Source: Rubrivivax sp.
Lineage (GTDB): Bacteria > Pseudomonadota > Gammaproteobacteria > Burkholderiales > Burkholderiaceae_C
Assembly (NCBI GenBank): GCA_016789955.1
Contig: JAEUPB010000047.1
Coordinates: 1 to 35,102 of the forward strand
Direction of reading: 5' to 3'
Length of the DNA: 35,102 bases
Below the pieces are notes generated by a model, which searched no databases, had not been told where the DNA came from, and was given only the letters and a program-made list of their open reading frames with translations. Positions 7,228 through 15,212 of this stretch are shown piece by piece. The translations under genes were made by a program, and so were the position numbers. How positions within the stretch are numbered: the first letter of the stretch is position 1; each line of letters starts with the position of its first letter.

Positions 7228-8196
7228 TCAGTCGGTGCTGCGGATGCCGCGGCTGCGCAGGAACGGGCCCCACTTCTGCAGGTCGCGCTTCACGGTGTCG
7301 GCCAGCTCCGCGGGCGTGCTGCGTAGCGGCTCGAGGCCGAGCGCCGCGTAGCGCTCCTTCACCGCCGGCAGCTCGAGGATGCGCATCAGCTCGCGGTGCA
7401 CGCGCTGCGCCGCATCGGCCGGCATGCCCGGCGGCCCGAACACCGCGTACCAGGCATCGGCCTCGAAACCGGGCAGGCCCGACTCGGCCATCGTCGGCAC
7501 CTGCGGCCACGCCGGCAGCCGCTGGCGCGTGGTCACGGCCAGCGCGCGCAGGCGGCCGTCGCGCACCAGCGGCGCGACCGCGGCCACGCTGTTGAACATC
7601 ACGTTCACGCGGCCGGCCATCAGGTCGGGCATCGCCTGGCCCGAGCCCTTGTACGGCACGTGCGTGGCCTGCACGGCCGCCAGGCTCTCCAGCAGCGCGC
7701 CGGCGATGTGCTGCATCGTGCCGTTGCCGGCCGACGCGTAGGTCAGCGCGCCGGGCTGCGCGCGGGCGGCGGCCAGCACGTCGGCCACGCTCTTCAGCGG
7801 GCCGGCGGCGGCACTCACCAGCATCAGCGGCGTGCCGGCCACCAGCGCGATCGGCGTGAAGTCGCGCTGCGGGTCGTACGGGAAGTTCGGGTACAGCGCC
7901 GGGTTGATCACGTGCGTGGCCGCGGTGGTCACGAGCAGCAGGCCGCTGTCGGGTGCGGCCTTGGCCACCACGTCGGCGCCCACGGTGCCCCCGGCGCCGC
8001 CCTTGTTCTCGACCACCACGGTGCCGTAGGCCCCGGCCATCTCCTGCGCGAACAGCCGCGCCAGGATGTCCGGCGCGCCGCCGGTCCCGTAGGGCACGAC
8101 CAGGCGCAGCGTGCCGCCCTGCGCCCGCGCCGGCGCTGCGGCCGTGCCGGCGAGCGCGGCCGCCAGCAGCCCTTCGAGTGCGTCGCGGCGGTTCAT
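7228..8196 (-). CDS. Bug-family (TctC-type) extracytoplasmic solute-binding protein
   Basis: A 322-residue periplasmic binding protein. The N-terminus MNRRDALEGLLAAALAGTAA with AxA near residue 24 is a signal peptide with a twin-Arg pair. Family hallmarks follow: RLVVPYGTGGAPDILARL, VVVENKGGAGGTVGAD, YASAGNGTMQHIAG, HVPYKGSGQAMPDLMAG and the NVMFNS strand. Bug proteins bind small carboxylates and normally feed TctAB, or act as sensors. No tctA or tctB gene is in the window, so this is an orphan, which is common in Burkholderiales. Its start overlaps the SDR stop as ATGA (8193-8196), and it lies 5 nt before the NIPSNAP gene, so it shares the Liv transporter operon. Confidence 0.88.
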   Translation of the reverse strand: MNRRDALEGLLAAALAGTAAAPARAQGGTLRLVVPYGTGGAPDILARLFAQEMAGAYGTVVVENKGGAGGTVGADVVAKAAPDSGLLLVTTAATHVINPALYPNFPYDPQRDFTPIALVAGTPLMLVSAAAGPLKSVADVLAAARAQPGALTYASAGNGTMQHIAGALLESLAAVQATHVPYKGSGQAMPDLMAGRVNVMFNSVAAVAPLVRDGRLRALAVTTRQRLPAWPQVPTMAESGLPGFEADAWYAVFGPPGMPADAAQRVHRELMRILELPAVKERYAALGLEPLRSTPAELADTVKRDLQKWGPFLRSRGIRSTD

Positions 8197-8921
8197 ACGA
8201 GCCTCCGGCCGCCGTCGACGTCGAGCACGGCGCCGGTGATGAAGGAGTTGCTCGCGCACAGCAGCACCGCGGCGGCGATGTCCTCCGGCGTGCCGACGCG
8301 GCGCACCGGCACGATCTCGGCCATCGCCTGGTAGGTGCGCTGGCGTGCGTCGTCGGGCAAGGCGCGGTCCCAGTACGGCGTGTCGATGAAGCCGGGCGAG
8401 ACGGCGTTCACGCGCACCGGCGCCAGCTCGCGCGCCAGCGGCCCGACCATCGCGTGCAGCGCGCCGTTGCCCGCCGCCATCGCCGCCATGCCGGGGATCG
8501 CCGCGCGCGCGGCGGCGCCGGTGACCCAGGTGATCGAGCCGTCGGCCAGGTGCGGCAAGGCGGCCATCGTCGTGCGCTGGAAGGGCCAGAACTTGCCCTC
8601 GAAGGTCTTGCGCAGCGCGGGCTCGTCGAGGCTGCGGTAGGGGCCCACCGCGCTCGTGCCGCCGATCGACACCACGAGGTGCCGGAAGGCGCCGTGGCGC
8701 GCGTACGCGGCGCGCAGCGCGGCCTCGTCGCCGGCATCGACGCTCTCGCCGACGGTGCCCGCGGGCAGCTGCCGCAGCGCCTCGGCCACGCGCTCGGCCG
8801 AGCGGCCGGCCACGATCACCGTGGCGCCCGCCTCGGCGAGCGCGCGTGCGCACGCCAGGCCGATGCCCGAGGTGCCGCCGTAGACCCAGGCCTTCTGGCC
8901 TGCCAGGGGAAGGGTGTTCAT
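8193..8921 (-). CDS. SDR-fold protein lacking the YxxxK catalytic pair
   Basis: A 242-residue short-chain dehydrogenase fold. The cofactor motif GGTSGIG is at residues 15-21, and the C-terminal PEDIAAAVLLCASNSFITGAV and DVDGG patterns are normal. The active-site helix reads GMAAMAAGNGALHAM (144-158): where classical SDRs have Tyr and Lys four residues apart, this protein has Met148 and Asn152. The preceding Ser strand reads ITWVTGAAAR, also without the usual Ser. It is therefore probably not a classical dehydrogenase; it could be a divergent reductase or a binding subunit. It lies 4 nt after the Rossmann gene and overlaps the Bug gene start. Fold confidence is high; activity is doubtful. Confidence 0.85.
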   Translation of the reverse strand: MNTLPLAGQKAWVYGGTSGIGLACARALAEAGATVIVAGRSAERVAEALRQLPAGTVGESVDAGDEAALRAAYARHGAFRHLVVSIGGTSAVGPYRSLDEPALRKTFEGKFWPFQRTTMAALPHLADGSITWVTGAAARAAIPGMAAMAAGNGALHAMVGPLARELAPVRVNAVSPGFIDTPYWDRALPDDARQRTYQAMAEIVPVRRVGTPEDIAAAVLLCASNSFITGAVLDVDGGRRLV

Positions 8922-8925
8922 CGTG

Positions 8926-9561
8926 TCAGGCTCCGCGTCGGAGGAGATGGAAGGCGTGGTCGCGCGTCAGGCCCATGCGGTACGCGCCGAGGATCCACAG
9001 CAGCGCCAGCGGCTCGAGCAGCCGCGCCAGCTCGAGCGGGCCGGCGTCGATGGCCTCGAAGCCGATCGCCGTGGCGAGGTCGGCCACCACGGCCTTGGCG
9101 GCCGGGTCGTCGCCGGCGACGTACATCGCCGCGTGGCGCCCGGCCAGCACCGGGTCGTCCATCACGTTGAAGCCGGTCGAGTTGAAGGCCTTCACCACGC
9201 GCGCGCCGGGCGCCCAGCGCTGCACCTGCTCGCCGCCGGAATCGGTGTGGCCGACCTGCAGCTTCAGGTCCGCGCCGATCGGGTTGGTGGCGTCGATCAG
9301 CACGCGGCCGTCGAGCGCGCCGCACTCGGCCAGCGCGGCCTGCGTGGTGGGCCACGGCGTGGCCAGCAGCACCGCGTCGGCGTCGCGGCAGGCCTCGGCG
9401 TTGGTGGCCAGCCGGCCGCGGCCGGCCGTCTGCATCACCAGGCCCTGGTACTTCTCGCGCGCCGGGTCGCGCACGCCGAAGGCGATGTCGTGCCCGGCCG
9501 CAGCCCAGCGCTTGCCGAGCGTGCCGCCGACGTTGCCGGCGCCGATGATGGCGATCTTCAC
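8926..9561 (-). CDS. NADP oxidoreductase, F420-reductase-like Rossmann protein (copy 1)
   Basis: A 211-residue protein starting with GTG (9561) as VKIAIIGAGNVGGTLGKRWA, a clear dinucleotide-binding GxGxxG. The rest matches the NADP-oxidoreductase/F420-dependent (FNO-like) family: VLLATPW, IDATNP, GHTDSGGEQVQRWAPGARVVKAFNS and EPLALLW. FNO proteins transfer hydride between F420 and NADP in archaea and actinobacteria; Burkholderiales are not known for F420 synthesis, so in this context the partner is more likely a different substrate. The start overlaps the stop of the AMP-ligase-like gene as GTGA. A paralogue with the same central block is at 16294-16920. Confidence 0.8.
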   Translation of the reverse strand: MKIAIIGAGNVGGTLGKRWAAAGHDIAFGVRDPAREKYQGLVMQTAGRGRLATNAEACRDADAVLLATPWPTTQAALAECGALDGRVLIDATNPIGADLKLQVGHTDSGGEQVQRWAPGARVVKAFNSTGFNVMDDPVLAGRHAAMYVAGDDPAAKAVVADLATAIGFEAIDAGPLELARLLEPLALLWILGAYRMGLTRDHAFHLLRRGA

Positions 9562-11219
9562 GGGGTGGCCCCTCCTGCACCGGCCAGCAGCCGTTGCGCG
9601 TAGCGGTTGCGCACGATCGCGCGGCGCAGCGCCAGCGCCGGCGTCAGCTCGCCGTTGGCCGCCTCCAGCGCGCGCGGCAGCAGCACCGCGCGCACGATGC
9701 GCGCCGCCTGCGGCAGCCGCTGGTTGGCCTCGGCCACCGCGGCGTCGACGAGGCGGCGCACCTCGGTGCTCTCGGCGTAGCTGCGCAGCGTGGTGTAGGC
9801 CAGCCCGTGGCCGCGCGCCCAGTCGCGCAGCGTCACCTCGTCCAGCTCCACCAGCGCCGTCACGCCGGTGGCCGGCCCGCCGACGGCCACGGCCTGGTTG
9901 ATGTACGGGCTGGTCATCAGCTCGGCCTCCACGGTGGCCGGCGCCAGGTGCGTGCCGTCGGGCAGCGTCAGCAGGTCCGCCGCGCGGCCCACCAGGTGCA
10001 GCTCGCCGCCCTGCAGGTGCACGAGGTCGCCGGTGGCCACCGCCGTGCCGTCCACGGTGACGACGAGGCGGCCGTCGGCGCCGATCGCCGGTGCATACGG
10101 CTCGAAGACCTTCAGCGCGGGCTCCGCCGCCTGCGCGAACACGGCCACCGGCCCGGCCGCCTCGGCCAGCGCGTACAGGCCGCGCGTGTCGATGCCCAGC
10201 CGCGCCAGGAAGCGCGCGCTGGCGGGTGCCATGCGTTCGTAGCCGGTCAGCACCGCGCGGCACGCGCCCAGGCCGAGCGCGTCGGCCACCGGGCGGCCGA
10301 CCAGCGTGCGCAGCAGCGCGCCGGGCCGCTCGCGCGCCGACCAGCGCTGGATCAGCGCGCGCCGCCAGCCGCCGGCGCGGCTGGCGCGGGCCGCGGTCTC
10401 GCGGCGCAGCCGGTCGAGCAGCCGCGCGGGGATCGCCACCACCTGCGGCGCGCATTGCCGCATCTCGGGCACGCCGGGCAGGCGGTCCTCGCCGAAGCAG
10501 GCCACCGTGCCCAGCAGCACGGGCGCGACGACGGCGTGGAAGTGGCCGATCGGGTCGGCCAGCCCGAACAGGCTGACGCAGCGCTCGCCGTCGCGCAGCC
10601 CCAGCGGCGCGCGCGCGGCCACCTGCCGGCGCAGCGTGGCCTGCGACACCGGCACGCAGCGCGGTTCGCCGAACACGCCGGCGCTGAAGAGCACCACCGC
10701 GGGCGGCGGCGTGGCCGCGGCCTCGGGCGCCAGCGCGGGCGTTGCGTCCAATGTGGACAGCGGCCGCACCCGCAGGTGCTGGTAGCCGCGCGTGCCCTTG
10801 GGGTCGATCACCCACACCGCGCGCAGCCCGTCCAGCCGCGTCTGCATGTCGGCGATCTTGTCGACCTGCTCCTGGTCCTCGGCGACGAAGGCCACCACGC
10901 CGGCCTGCTGCGCCTGGTTGGCCACGCCGCCCGGGGGCAGGGCGGGGTTCAGCAGCACCGGCACGAGGCGCGCGCGCTGGCAGGCCAGCACCGCGAGCAC
11001 GGCCTCGACACGCGCGCCGCTGACCACGCCCACCGCCTCGCCCGGCTGCAGCCCGGCGGCGCGCAGGCCCGCGGCCATCTCGCCCACGCGCGCCTCGGCG
11101 TCGCGCCAGCACAGCCGCTGCCAGATGCCGTGGCGCTTCTGCAGGTACGCCAGCGCGTCGCCCGCGCCGGCGGCGCGGCGTGCGAGCTCGGCGTCGAGCG
11201 TGTCGGTCAGCTCAGCCAC
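9558..11219 (-). CDS. Degenerate AMP-binding (acyl-CoA synthetase-like) protein
   Basis: A 553-residue homologue of long-chain acyl-CoA synthetases of the kind found in Liv-type operons. Domain order is normal (large N-domain, hinge near 410, small C-domain), and ATGDLV (395-400) and GRAADLL (411-417) are present. Key residues are lost: the nucleotide P-loop, usually TSGTTGxPKG, reads FSAGVFGEPRC (178-188), and the C-terminal catalytic Lys in GELTPTLK is Ala in GELTPALALRR (523-533). Adenylation is therefore unlikely as in normal ligases; a role in binding an acyl group or assisting the transporter is possible. It overlaps livF by 13 nt and the next gene by GTGA, so it is tightly co-expressed. 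Confidence 0.75.
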   Translation of the reverse strand: MAELTDTLDAELARRAAGAGDALAYLQKRHGIWQRLCWRDAEARVGEMAAGLRAAGLQPGEAVGVVSGARVEAVLAVLACQRARLVPVLLNPALPPGGVANQAQQAGVVAFVAEDQEQVDKIADMQTRLDGLRAVWVIDPKGTRGYQHLRVRPLSTLDATPALAPEAAATPPPAVVLFSAGVFGEPRCVPVSQATLRRQVAARAPLGLRDGERCVSLFGLADPIGHFHAVVAPVLLGTVACFGEDRLPGVPEMRQCAPQVVAIPARLLDRLRRETAARASRAGGWRRALIQRWSARERPGALLRTLVGRPVADALGLGACRAVLTGYERMAPASARFLARLGIDTRGLYALAEAAGPVAVFAQAAEPALKVFEPYAPAIGADGRLVVTVDGTAVATGDLVHLQGGELHLVGRAADLLTLPDGTHLAPATVEAELMTSPYINQAVAVGGPATGVTALVELDEVTLRDWARGHGLAYTTLRSYAESTEVRRLVDAAVAEANQRLPQAARIVRAVLLPRALEAANGELTPALALRRAIVRNRYAQRLLAGAGGATP

Positions 11220-12016
11220 CGCTTGGCCGCCCGGTAGTGCTTGACGTCGCGGAAGCTCTTGCGCGCGCCGCTGCCGGCGGCGCCGCCGCCGAGGTAGAAG
11301 TTCTTCACGTCGGGGTTGTCGGCCAGCGCCGCGGCCTCGCCCTCCAGCATGATGCGGCCGCCCTCGAGCACGTAGCCGAAGTCGGCGTGCGCCAGCGCCA
11401 CGCGCGCGTTCTGCTCGACGACGAGCAGGCTCACGCCGGTGTCGCGGTTGATGCGCCGCAGCGTGCCGAAGATCTCGGCCACCACCTTGGGCGCCAGGCC
11501 GAGCGAAGGTTCGTCCAGCACGATCAGCGACGGCCGCGCCACCAGCGCGCGGCCGATCGCGAGCATCTGCTGCTCGCCGCCGCTGAGGTAGCCGCAGACG
11601 TCGCGCTGCCGCTCCTTCAGCCGCGGGAAGAACGCGTAGACCTCGTCGAAGGTCTTCGGCACCGGGTGGCGGCCGCCCAGCGCGTTGCAGGCGGCGACCA
11701 GGTTCTCCTCCACCGTCATGTCGGTGAACAGCTGCCGCCCCTCGCGCACGTGGTACAGGCCGCGCCGCGCCAGCAGGTGCGGCGCCAGGCGCGTGGTGTC
11801 GTGGCCGTCGAACATCACCTTGCCGCCGGTGATCGCGCCCTTCTCCAGCGGCAGCAGCCCGGTCACGGCCTTCAACGTGGTCGTCTTGCCGGCGCCGTTG
11901 GAGCCCAGCAGCGCCACGATGCGCCCGCGCGGCACCCGCACCGAGAGCCCCTGCAGCACCTGCAGCACGCCCTGGTAGGTGACGTCGAGGCTGCTGACCT
12001 GCAGCGCCAGGTCCAT
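11207..12016 (-). CDS. livF: LivF-type ABC transporter ATP-binding protein
   Basis: A 269-residue ABC ATPase. Walker A is GSNGAGKTT (38-46), signature LSGGEQQ (144-150), Walker B LIVLDEP (164-170) and EQN (201-203), where Gln replaces the switch His as usual in LivF. With LivG it powers import of a branched-chain-amino-acid-type or aromatic-acid substrate through LivHM. The protein carries a C-terminal extension after NFYLGGG that ends SFRDVKHYRAAKRWLS, longer than E. coli LivF (237 residues); basic tails of this kind are common in Liv operons that also hold an AMP-ligase homologue, as here. It starts 10 nt after the binding-protein gene and overlaps the ligase-like gene. Confidence 0.9.
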   Translation of the reverse strand: MDLALQVSSLDVTYQGVLQVLQGLSVRVPRGRIVALLGSNGAGKTTTLKAVTGLLPLEKGAITGGKVMFDGHDTTRLAPHLLARRGLYHVREGRQLFTDMTVEENLVAACNALGGRHPVPKTFDEVYAFFPRLKERQRDVCGYLSGGEQQMLAIGRALVARPSLIVLDEPSLGLAPKVVAEIFGTLRRINRDTGVSLLVVEQNARVALAHADFGYVLEGGRIMLEGEAAALADNPDVKNFYLGGGAAGSGARKSFRDVKHYRAAKRWLS

Positions 12017-12026
12017 CGCGGCGCGC

Positions 12027-13241
12027 CTACTTGCGGTCGACGTTGAGCCAGCCCGACACCGGCGTCGGCACGAAGTCCTTCGCGGCCTCGAAGCGCACCA
12101 CCTGCGCCACCGGGATGCTGTTGCCGGAGAACGTGACCGGCGCGCCGACGATGCCGCCGGTGTCCCAGTTCTTCGTCGCGCGCAGCGCGTCGCGCAGGCC
12201 CTCGCCGGTGAACGGCTTGTTCTGCGCGATCGCCTCCTCGGCCGCCTTGGCCAGCAGCATCATCGACATCCACCCCTGCATGTAGTAGATGTCGGGCACG
12301 CCGTCGTACTTGGGGTCGCGCTTGCGGCGGATCTCGTCGATCGCCTTCAGCATCGCGCCGCTGGCGCCCGTGGTGCTCCACGCGTAGTTGCTCACGCCGA
12401 GGAAGCCGTCGGCCGCCGGCCCGGCGCGCTTGAGCAGCGTGCGCGAGCTCTCCCAGAACGTGCCCATGAACTGCGTCTCGAGCTTGTAGTCGCGCGCGAG
12501 CTTGATCACCTCGGTGAAGATCGGCGCGCCGCCGAAGCCGTGGATCAGCGTGTAGTCCGGCCGCGCCTGGCGCAGCTTGATCGTCTCGGCGGCGACGTCC
12601 ACGTCGCGGAACTTCAGCTCGGCCACCAGCACGAGGTCGATGCCCAGCGCGGCGGTGCGCTTCCTGATGTGCTCCAGCGGGTCGCGACCGAACTCCGACG
12701 CGCTGTGGATCACCGCGAGCCTGGGCCTGCCCGAGCCCTTGAAGTTGGCCTTGACGTACTGCAGCAGCACGTCGGCGGCTTCGCTGTAGTTCGGGCCGCT
12801 CATGAAGTGGAAGCCGTACTTCGAGGAGTCCTCCAGGTCCGACGCGTACGACGTGGAGGTCATCAGCACCTTGTAGCGCTCGTTGTTCTCCTGCGCGGCG
12901 GCGCGCACGAAGCCGGTGCCGTCGCCGAACACCGCCACCGGCTTGTCGGCGGCCATGAACTTCTTCCAGCCGGCGATTGCCTGGTCCACCTTGTACTGGG
13001 TGTCCTCGACGAGGAAGCGGATCCTGCGGCCCTTCACGCCGCCCTTGCCGTTGACGTGCTCGATGTAGTCCTTCATGCCCTCGAGCTGGTCCTTCGCGAC
13101 GGCGGCGAACGGGCCGGTGAGCGGCAGCGTGGCGGCGAAGACGATGTCGTTGGCCTGGGCCTGGGCCTGCGCCGGCAGCGCCGGCAAGGCCAGCGGCGCT
13201 GCGGCGGCGAGGGCCACCACGTGGCGGCGGGTGAGCGTCAT
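12027..13241 (-). CDS. Liv-type ABC transporter substrate-binding protein
   Basis: A 404-residue periplasmic binding protein of the leucine/isoleucine/valine type (type I fold). The signal MTLTRRHVVALAAAAPLALP with AQA-AQA cleavage sites carries a twin-Arg pair. The mature part begins NDIVFAATLPLTGPFAAVAK, the usual first strand, followed by RRIRFLVEDTQYK and later PDIYYMQGW. Members of this group with long mature chains often bind aromatic or other carboxylates instead of leucine, so the ligand is uncertain. ATG 13241 was chosen because AGGAG lies 8 nt upstream and it gives a complete signal peptide; the longer frame would hide the signal. It lies 25 nt after livM. Confidence 0.88.
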   Translation of the reverse strand: MTLTRRHVVALAAAAPLALPALPAQAQAQANDIVFAATLPLTGPFAAVAKDQLEGMKDYIEHVNGKGGVKGRRIRFLVEDTQYKVDQAIAGWKKFMAADKPVAVFGDGTGFVRAAAQENNERYKVLMTSTSYASDLEDSSKYGFHFMSGPNYSEAADVLLQYVKANFKGSGRPRLAVIHSASEFGRDPLEHIRKRTAALGIDLVLVAELKFRDVDVAAETIKLRQARPDYTLIHGFGGAPIFTEVIKLARDYKLETQFMGTFWESSRTLLKRAGPAADGFLGVSNYAWSTTGASGAMLKAIDEIRRKRDPKYDGVPDIYYMQGWMSMMLLAKAAEEAIAQNKPFTGEGLRDALRATKNWDTGGIVGAPVTFSGNSIPVAQVVRFEAAKDFVPTPVSGWLNVDRK

Positions 13242-13266
13242 GCGTGTCTCCTGTGGGTGTCGTTCG

Positions 13267-14343
13267 TCAGTGACGGAAAGGCCAGACCGCGAGCTGCATG
13301 CGCGCACGGCGCACGATCTCGGCCAGGCCGTAGGGCTCGAAGAGCAGGAAGCCGACGATCAGCAGCCCGAACACCAGCTCGCGCAGCGACGCCAGCACGA
13401 CCGCGAAGCGCGCCGGGTCGGCGCCGGCGTAGAGCGCGCCGAGTGCCTTCAGCACCTCGGGCACGCCGACCATGAACACGCTGCCGAGGATGGCGCCCAG
13501 CACCGAGCCGAGGCCGCCGACGATCACCGCGGTGAGCTGGAAGATCGACGCGGTGAACGTGTACTGCTCGGGGTTCACGACGAGGAAGAAGATCGCCATC
13601 AGCGCGCCGGCGATGCCGGCGTAGAACGACGCGATCGCGAAGCTCAGCAGCTTGGTGCGCAGCAGGTCGATGCCCAGCACCTCGGCGCTGTAGTCGCGCT
13701 CGCGCACCGCGATGAAGGCGCGCCCGATGCGGGTGCGGAACAGGTTGCTCGCGAACACGCACATCGCGAACGCGATCGGCACGATCAGCGCGTACAGCTT
13801 GGCGTCGGTGTCGAGCTTCGTGAAGCCGAGGTCGGGCGAGGGCATCGGCAGCCCTCGGTCGCCGCCGGTCACGCCCTCCCAGTGCTGCACGACGAACAGG
13901 AAGATGAACTGCGCCGCCAGCGTGGCGATCGCGAGGTACAGCCCCTTGATGCGCAGGCTGGGCAGGCCCACCAGCACGCCGGCCGCCGCGGCCAGCAGGC
14001 CGCCGAACGGGATCGCCAGCCAGAACGGCCAGCCCCAGCTGCCGGCCGCCACCGCGCAGCCGTAGGCGCCCACGCCGTTGAACGCGGCGTGGCCGATCGA
14101 CAGCAGCCCGGTGTAGCCGGTGAGGATGTTCAGCCCCACCACGCTGATCACCGTGATCGCCGTCAGGCAGGCCATGTAGACGCCGTAGTCGCCGGCCACG
14201 AGCGGCAGCACGACGAGTGCGATCGCCAGCGCCGCCAGGCCGCCGCGGCGCAGCGGCGTGTCGAGCCGGCGCTGCGCGTCGGCGTGGCTCAGGGGCAGCA
14301 CGCCGAAGCGCGGGCCCAGCAGCGAGAGCTTGGACACGCTCAT
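13267..14343 (-). CDS. livM: LivM-type ABC transporter permease
   Basis: A 358-residue inner-membrane permease with about nine hydrophobic helices. Family motifs are ISVVGLNILTGYTGLLSIGHAAF near residue 70-90, the ABC coupling segment IGRAFIAVRERDYSAEVLGID, and a late TAVIVGGLGSVLGAILGS. It pairs with LivH to form the translocation channel. The start ATG at 14343 overlaps the livH stop as ATGA (14340-14343), so translation is coupled. The N-terminal 35 residues before the first helix (through LRRGG) are cytoplasmic, as in relatives. Annotation is secure. Confidence 0.92.
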   Translation of the reverse strand: MSVSKLSLLGPRFGVLPLSHADAQRRLDTPLRRGGLAALAIALVVLPLVAGDYGVYMACLTAITVISVVGLNILTGYTGLLSIGHAAFNGVGAYGCAVAAGSWGWPFWLAIPFGGLLAAAAGVLVGLPSLRIKGLYLAIATLAAQFIFLFVVQHWEGVTGGDRGLPMPSPDLGFTKLDTDAKLYALIVPIAFAMCVFASNLFRTRIGRAFIAVRERDYSAEVLGIDLLRTKLLSFAIASFYAGIAGALMAIFFLVVNPEQYTFTASIFQLTAVIVGGLGSVLGAILGSVFMVGVPEVLKALGALYAGADPARFAVVLASLRELVFGLLIVGFLLFEPYGLAEIVRRARMQLAVWPFRH

Positions 14344-15212
14344 ATGCGTTCGATCTCCTTGCGGCCGAACAGCCCGTGGGGCCGCACCAGCAGCACCAGC
14401 AGCACCACCGCGTAGGGCATCACCTCGCGCCAGCTGCCGCCCAGGTAGGCGCCGGTCATCGCCTGCAGCCAGCCGATCACGAGACCGCCGACGATCACGC
14501 CGGCCAGGCTGTCGAGCCCGCCGACGATCAGCACCGCCAGCACCGAGAGCGCGAGGTCGCCCAGGTGCGGCGTGAGGTTGTTCAGCGCCGCCAGCAGCAC
14601 ACCGGCCAGCGCGCCGGTGGAGGCCGCCAGCCCCCAGGTCGCGGCCGAGATCGCCGGCACGTTGATGCCCACCGCATAGGCGTTGCCCGGGCTGGAGGCC
14701 GCGGCGCGCATCGCCACGCCGCCGCGCGTGTAGCGGAACCAGGCCAGGCACGCGAGCACGATCGCGAGGCTGACGACGAAGGTCCAGAAGATCCCGCCGG
14801 GCAGGAGCATGTCGCCGATGAAGATCGGCTTGCGCGGCAGCAGCTCGGGCAGCGCGCGCTGGTCGGGCCCGAACGCCAGCCCGGCCGCGCCCTTGAGGAT
14901 CAGCCCGAGGCCCACGGTGGCCATCACGATCGACAGCGTCGGCTGCCCGGCCAGCGGCCGCAGCACCACGCGCTCGACCAGCGCGCCGAGCGCGAAGCCG
15001 GCCGCCACCGCCGCCGCCAGCCCCAGCGACCAGTGCAGCCCGGCCATCTGCGTGACGGCGAGGAACACGTAGGCGCCGACCATCATCAGCTCGCCCTGCG
15101 CGAAGTTGAAGACGCCGGTGCCCTTGAACACGAGCACGAAGCCGAGCGCCACCAGCGCGTACATGCCGCCCGAGGCGAGGCCGACGAGCGAGTACTCGAC
15201 AAACAAGTTCAT
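14340..15212 (-). CDS. livH: LivH-type ABC transporter permease
   Basis: A 290-residue permease beginning MNLFVEYSLVGLASGGMYALVALG, the typical LivH start, followed by FKGTGVFNFAQGELMMVGAY and the coupling-loop region TRGGVAMRAAASSPGNAYAVGIN. The C-terminal VIVGGLDSLAGVIVGGLVIG matches the duplicated motif found also in LivM. It forms the membrane channel with LivM and is energised by LivG and LivF. Its ATG overlaps the livG stop by 4 nt, and its stop overlaps the livM start by 4 nt. Confidence 0.92.
   Translation of the reverse strand: MNLFVEYSLVGLASGGMYALVALGFVLVFKGTGVFNFAQGELMMVGAYVFLAVTQMAGLHWSLGLAAAVAAGFALGALVERVVLRPLAGQPTLSIVMATVGLGLILKGAAGLAFGPDQRALPELLPRKPIFIGDMLLPGGIFWTFVVSLAIVLACLAWFRYTRGGVAMRAAASSPGNAYAVGINVPAISAATWGLAASTGALAGVLLAALNNLTPHLGDLALSVLAVLIVGGLDSLAGVIVGGLVIGWLQAMTGAYLGGSWREVMPYAVVLLVLLVRPHGLFGRKEIERI

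Noticed and set aside
8926-9561. Use of coenzyme F420 by the two FNO-like proteins
   Set aside because: The family name does not show cofactor use; no F420 synthesis gene is in the window and the expected host group is not known for it.
9594-11237. A 547-codon plus-strand frame opposite the AMP-ligase-like gene
   Set aside because: Low-complexity shadow without recognisable domains; the minus-strand frame aligns with a known fold and fits the operon.
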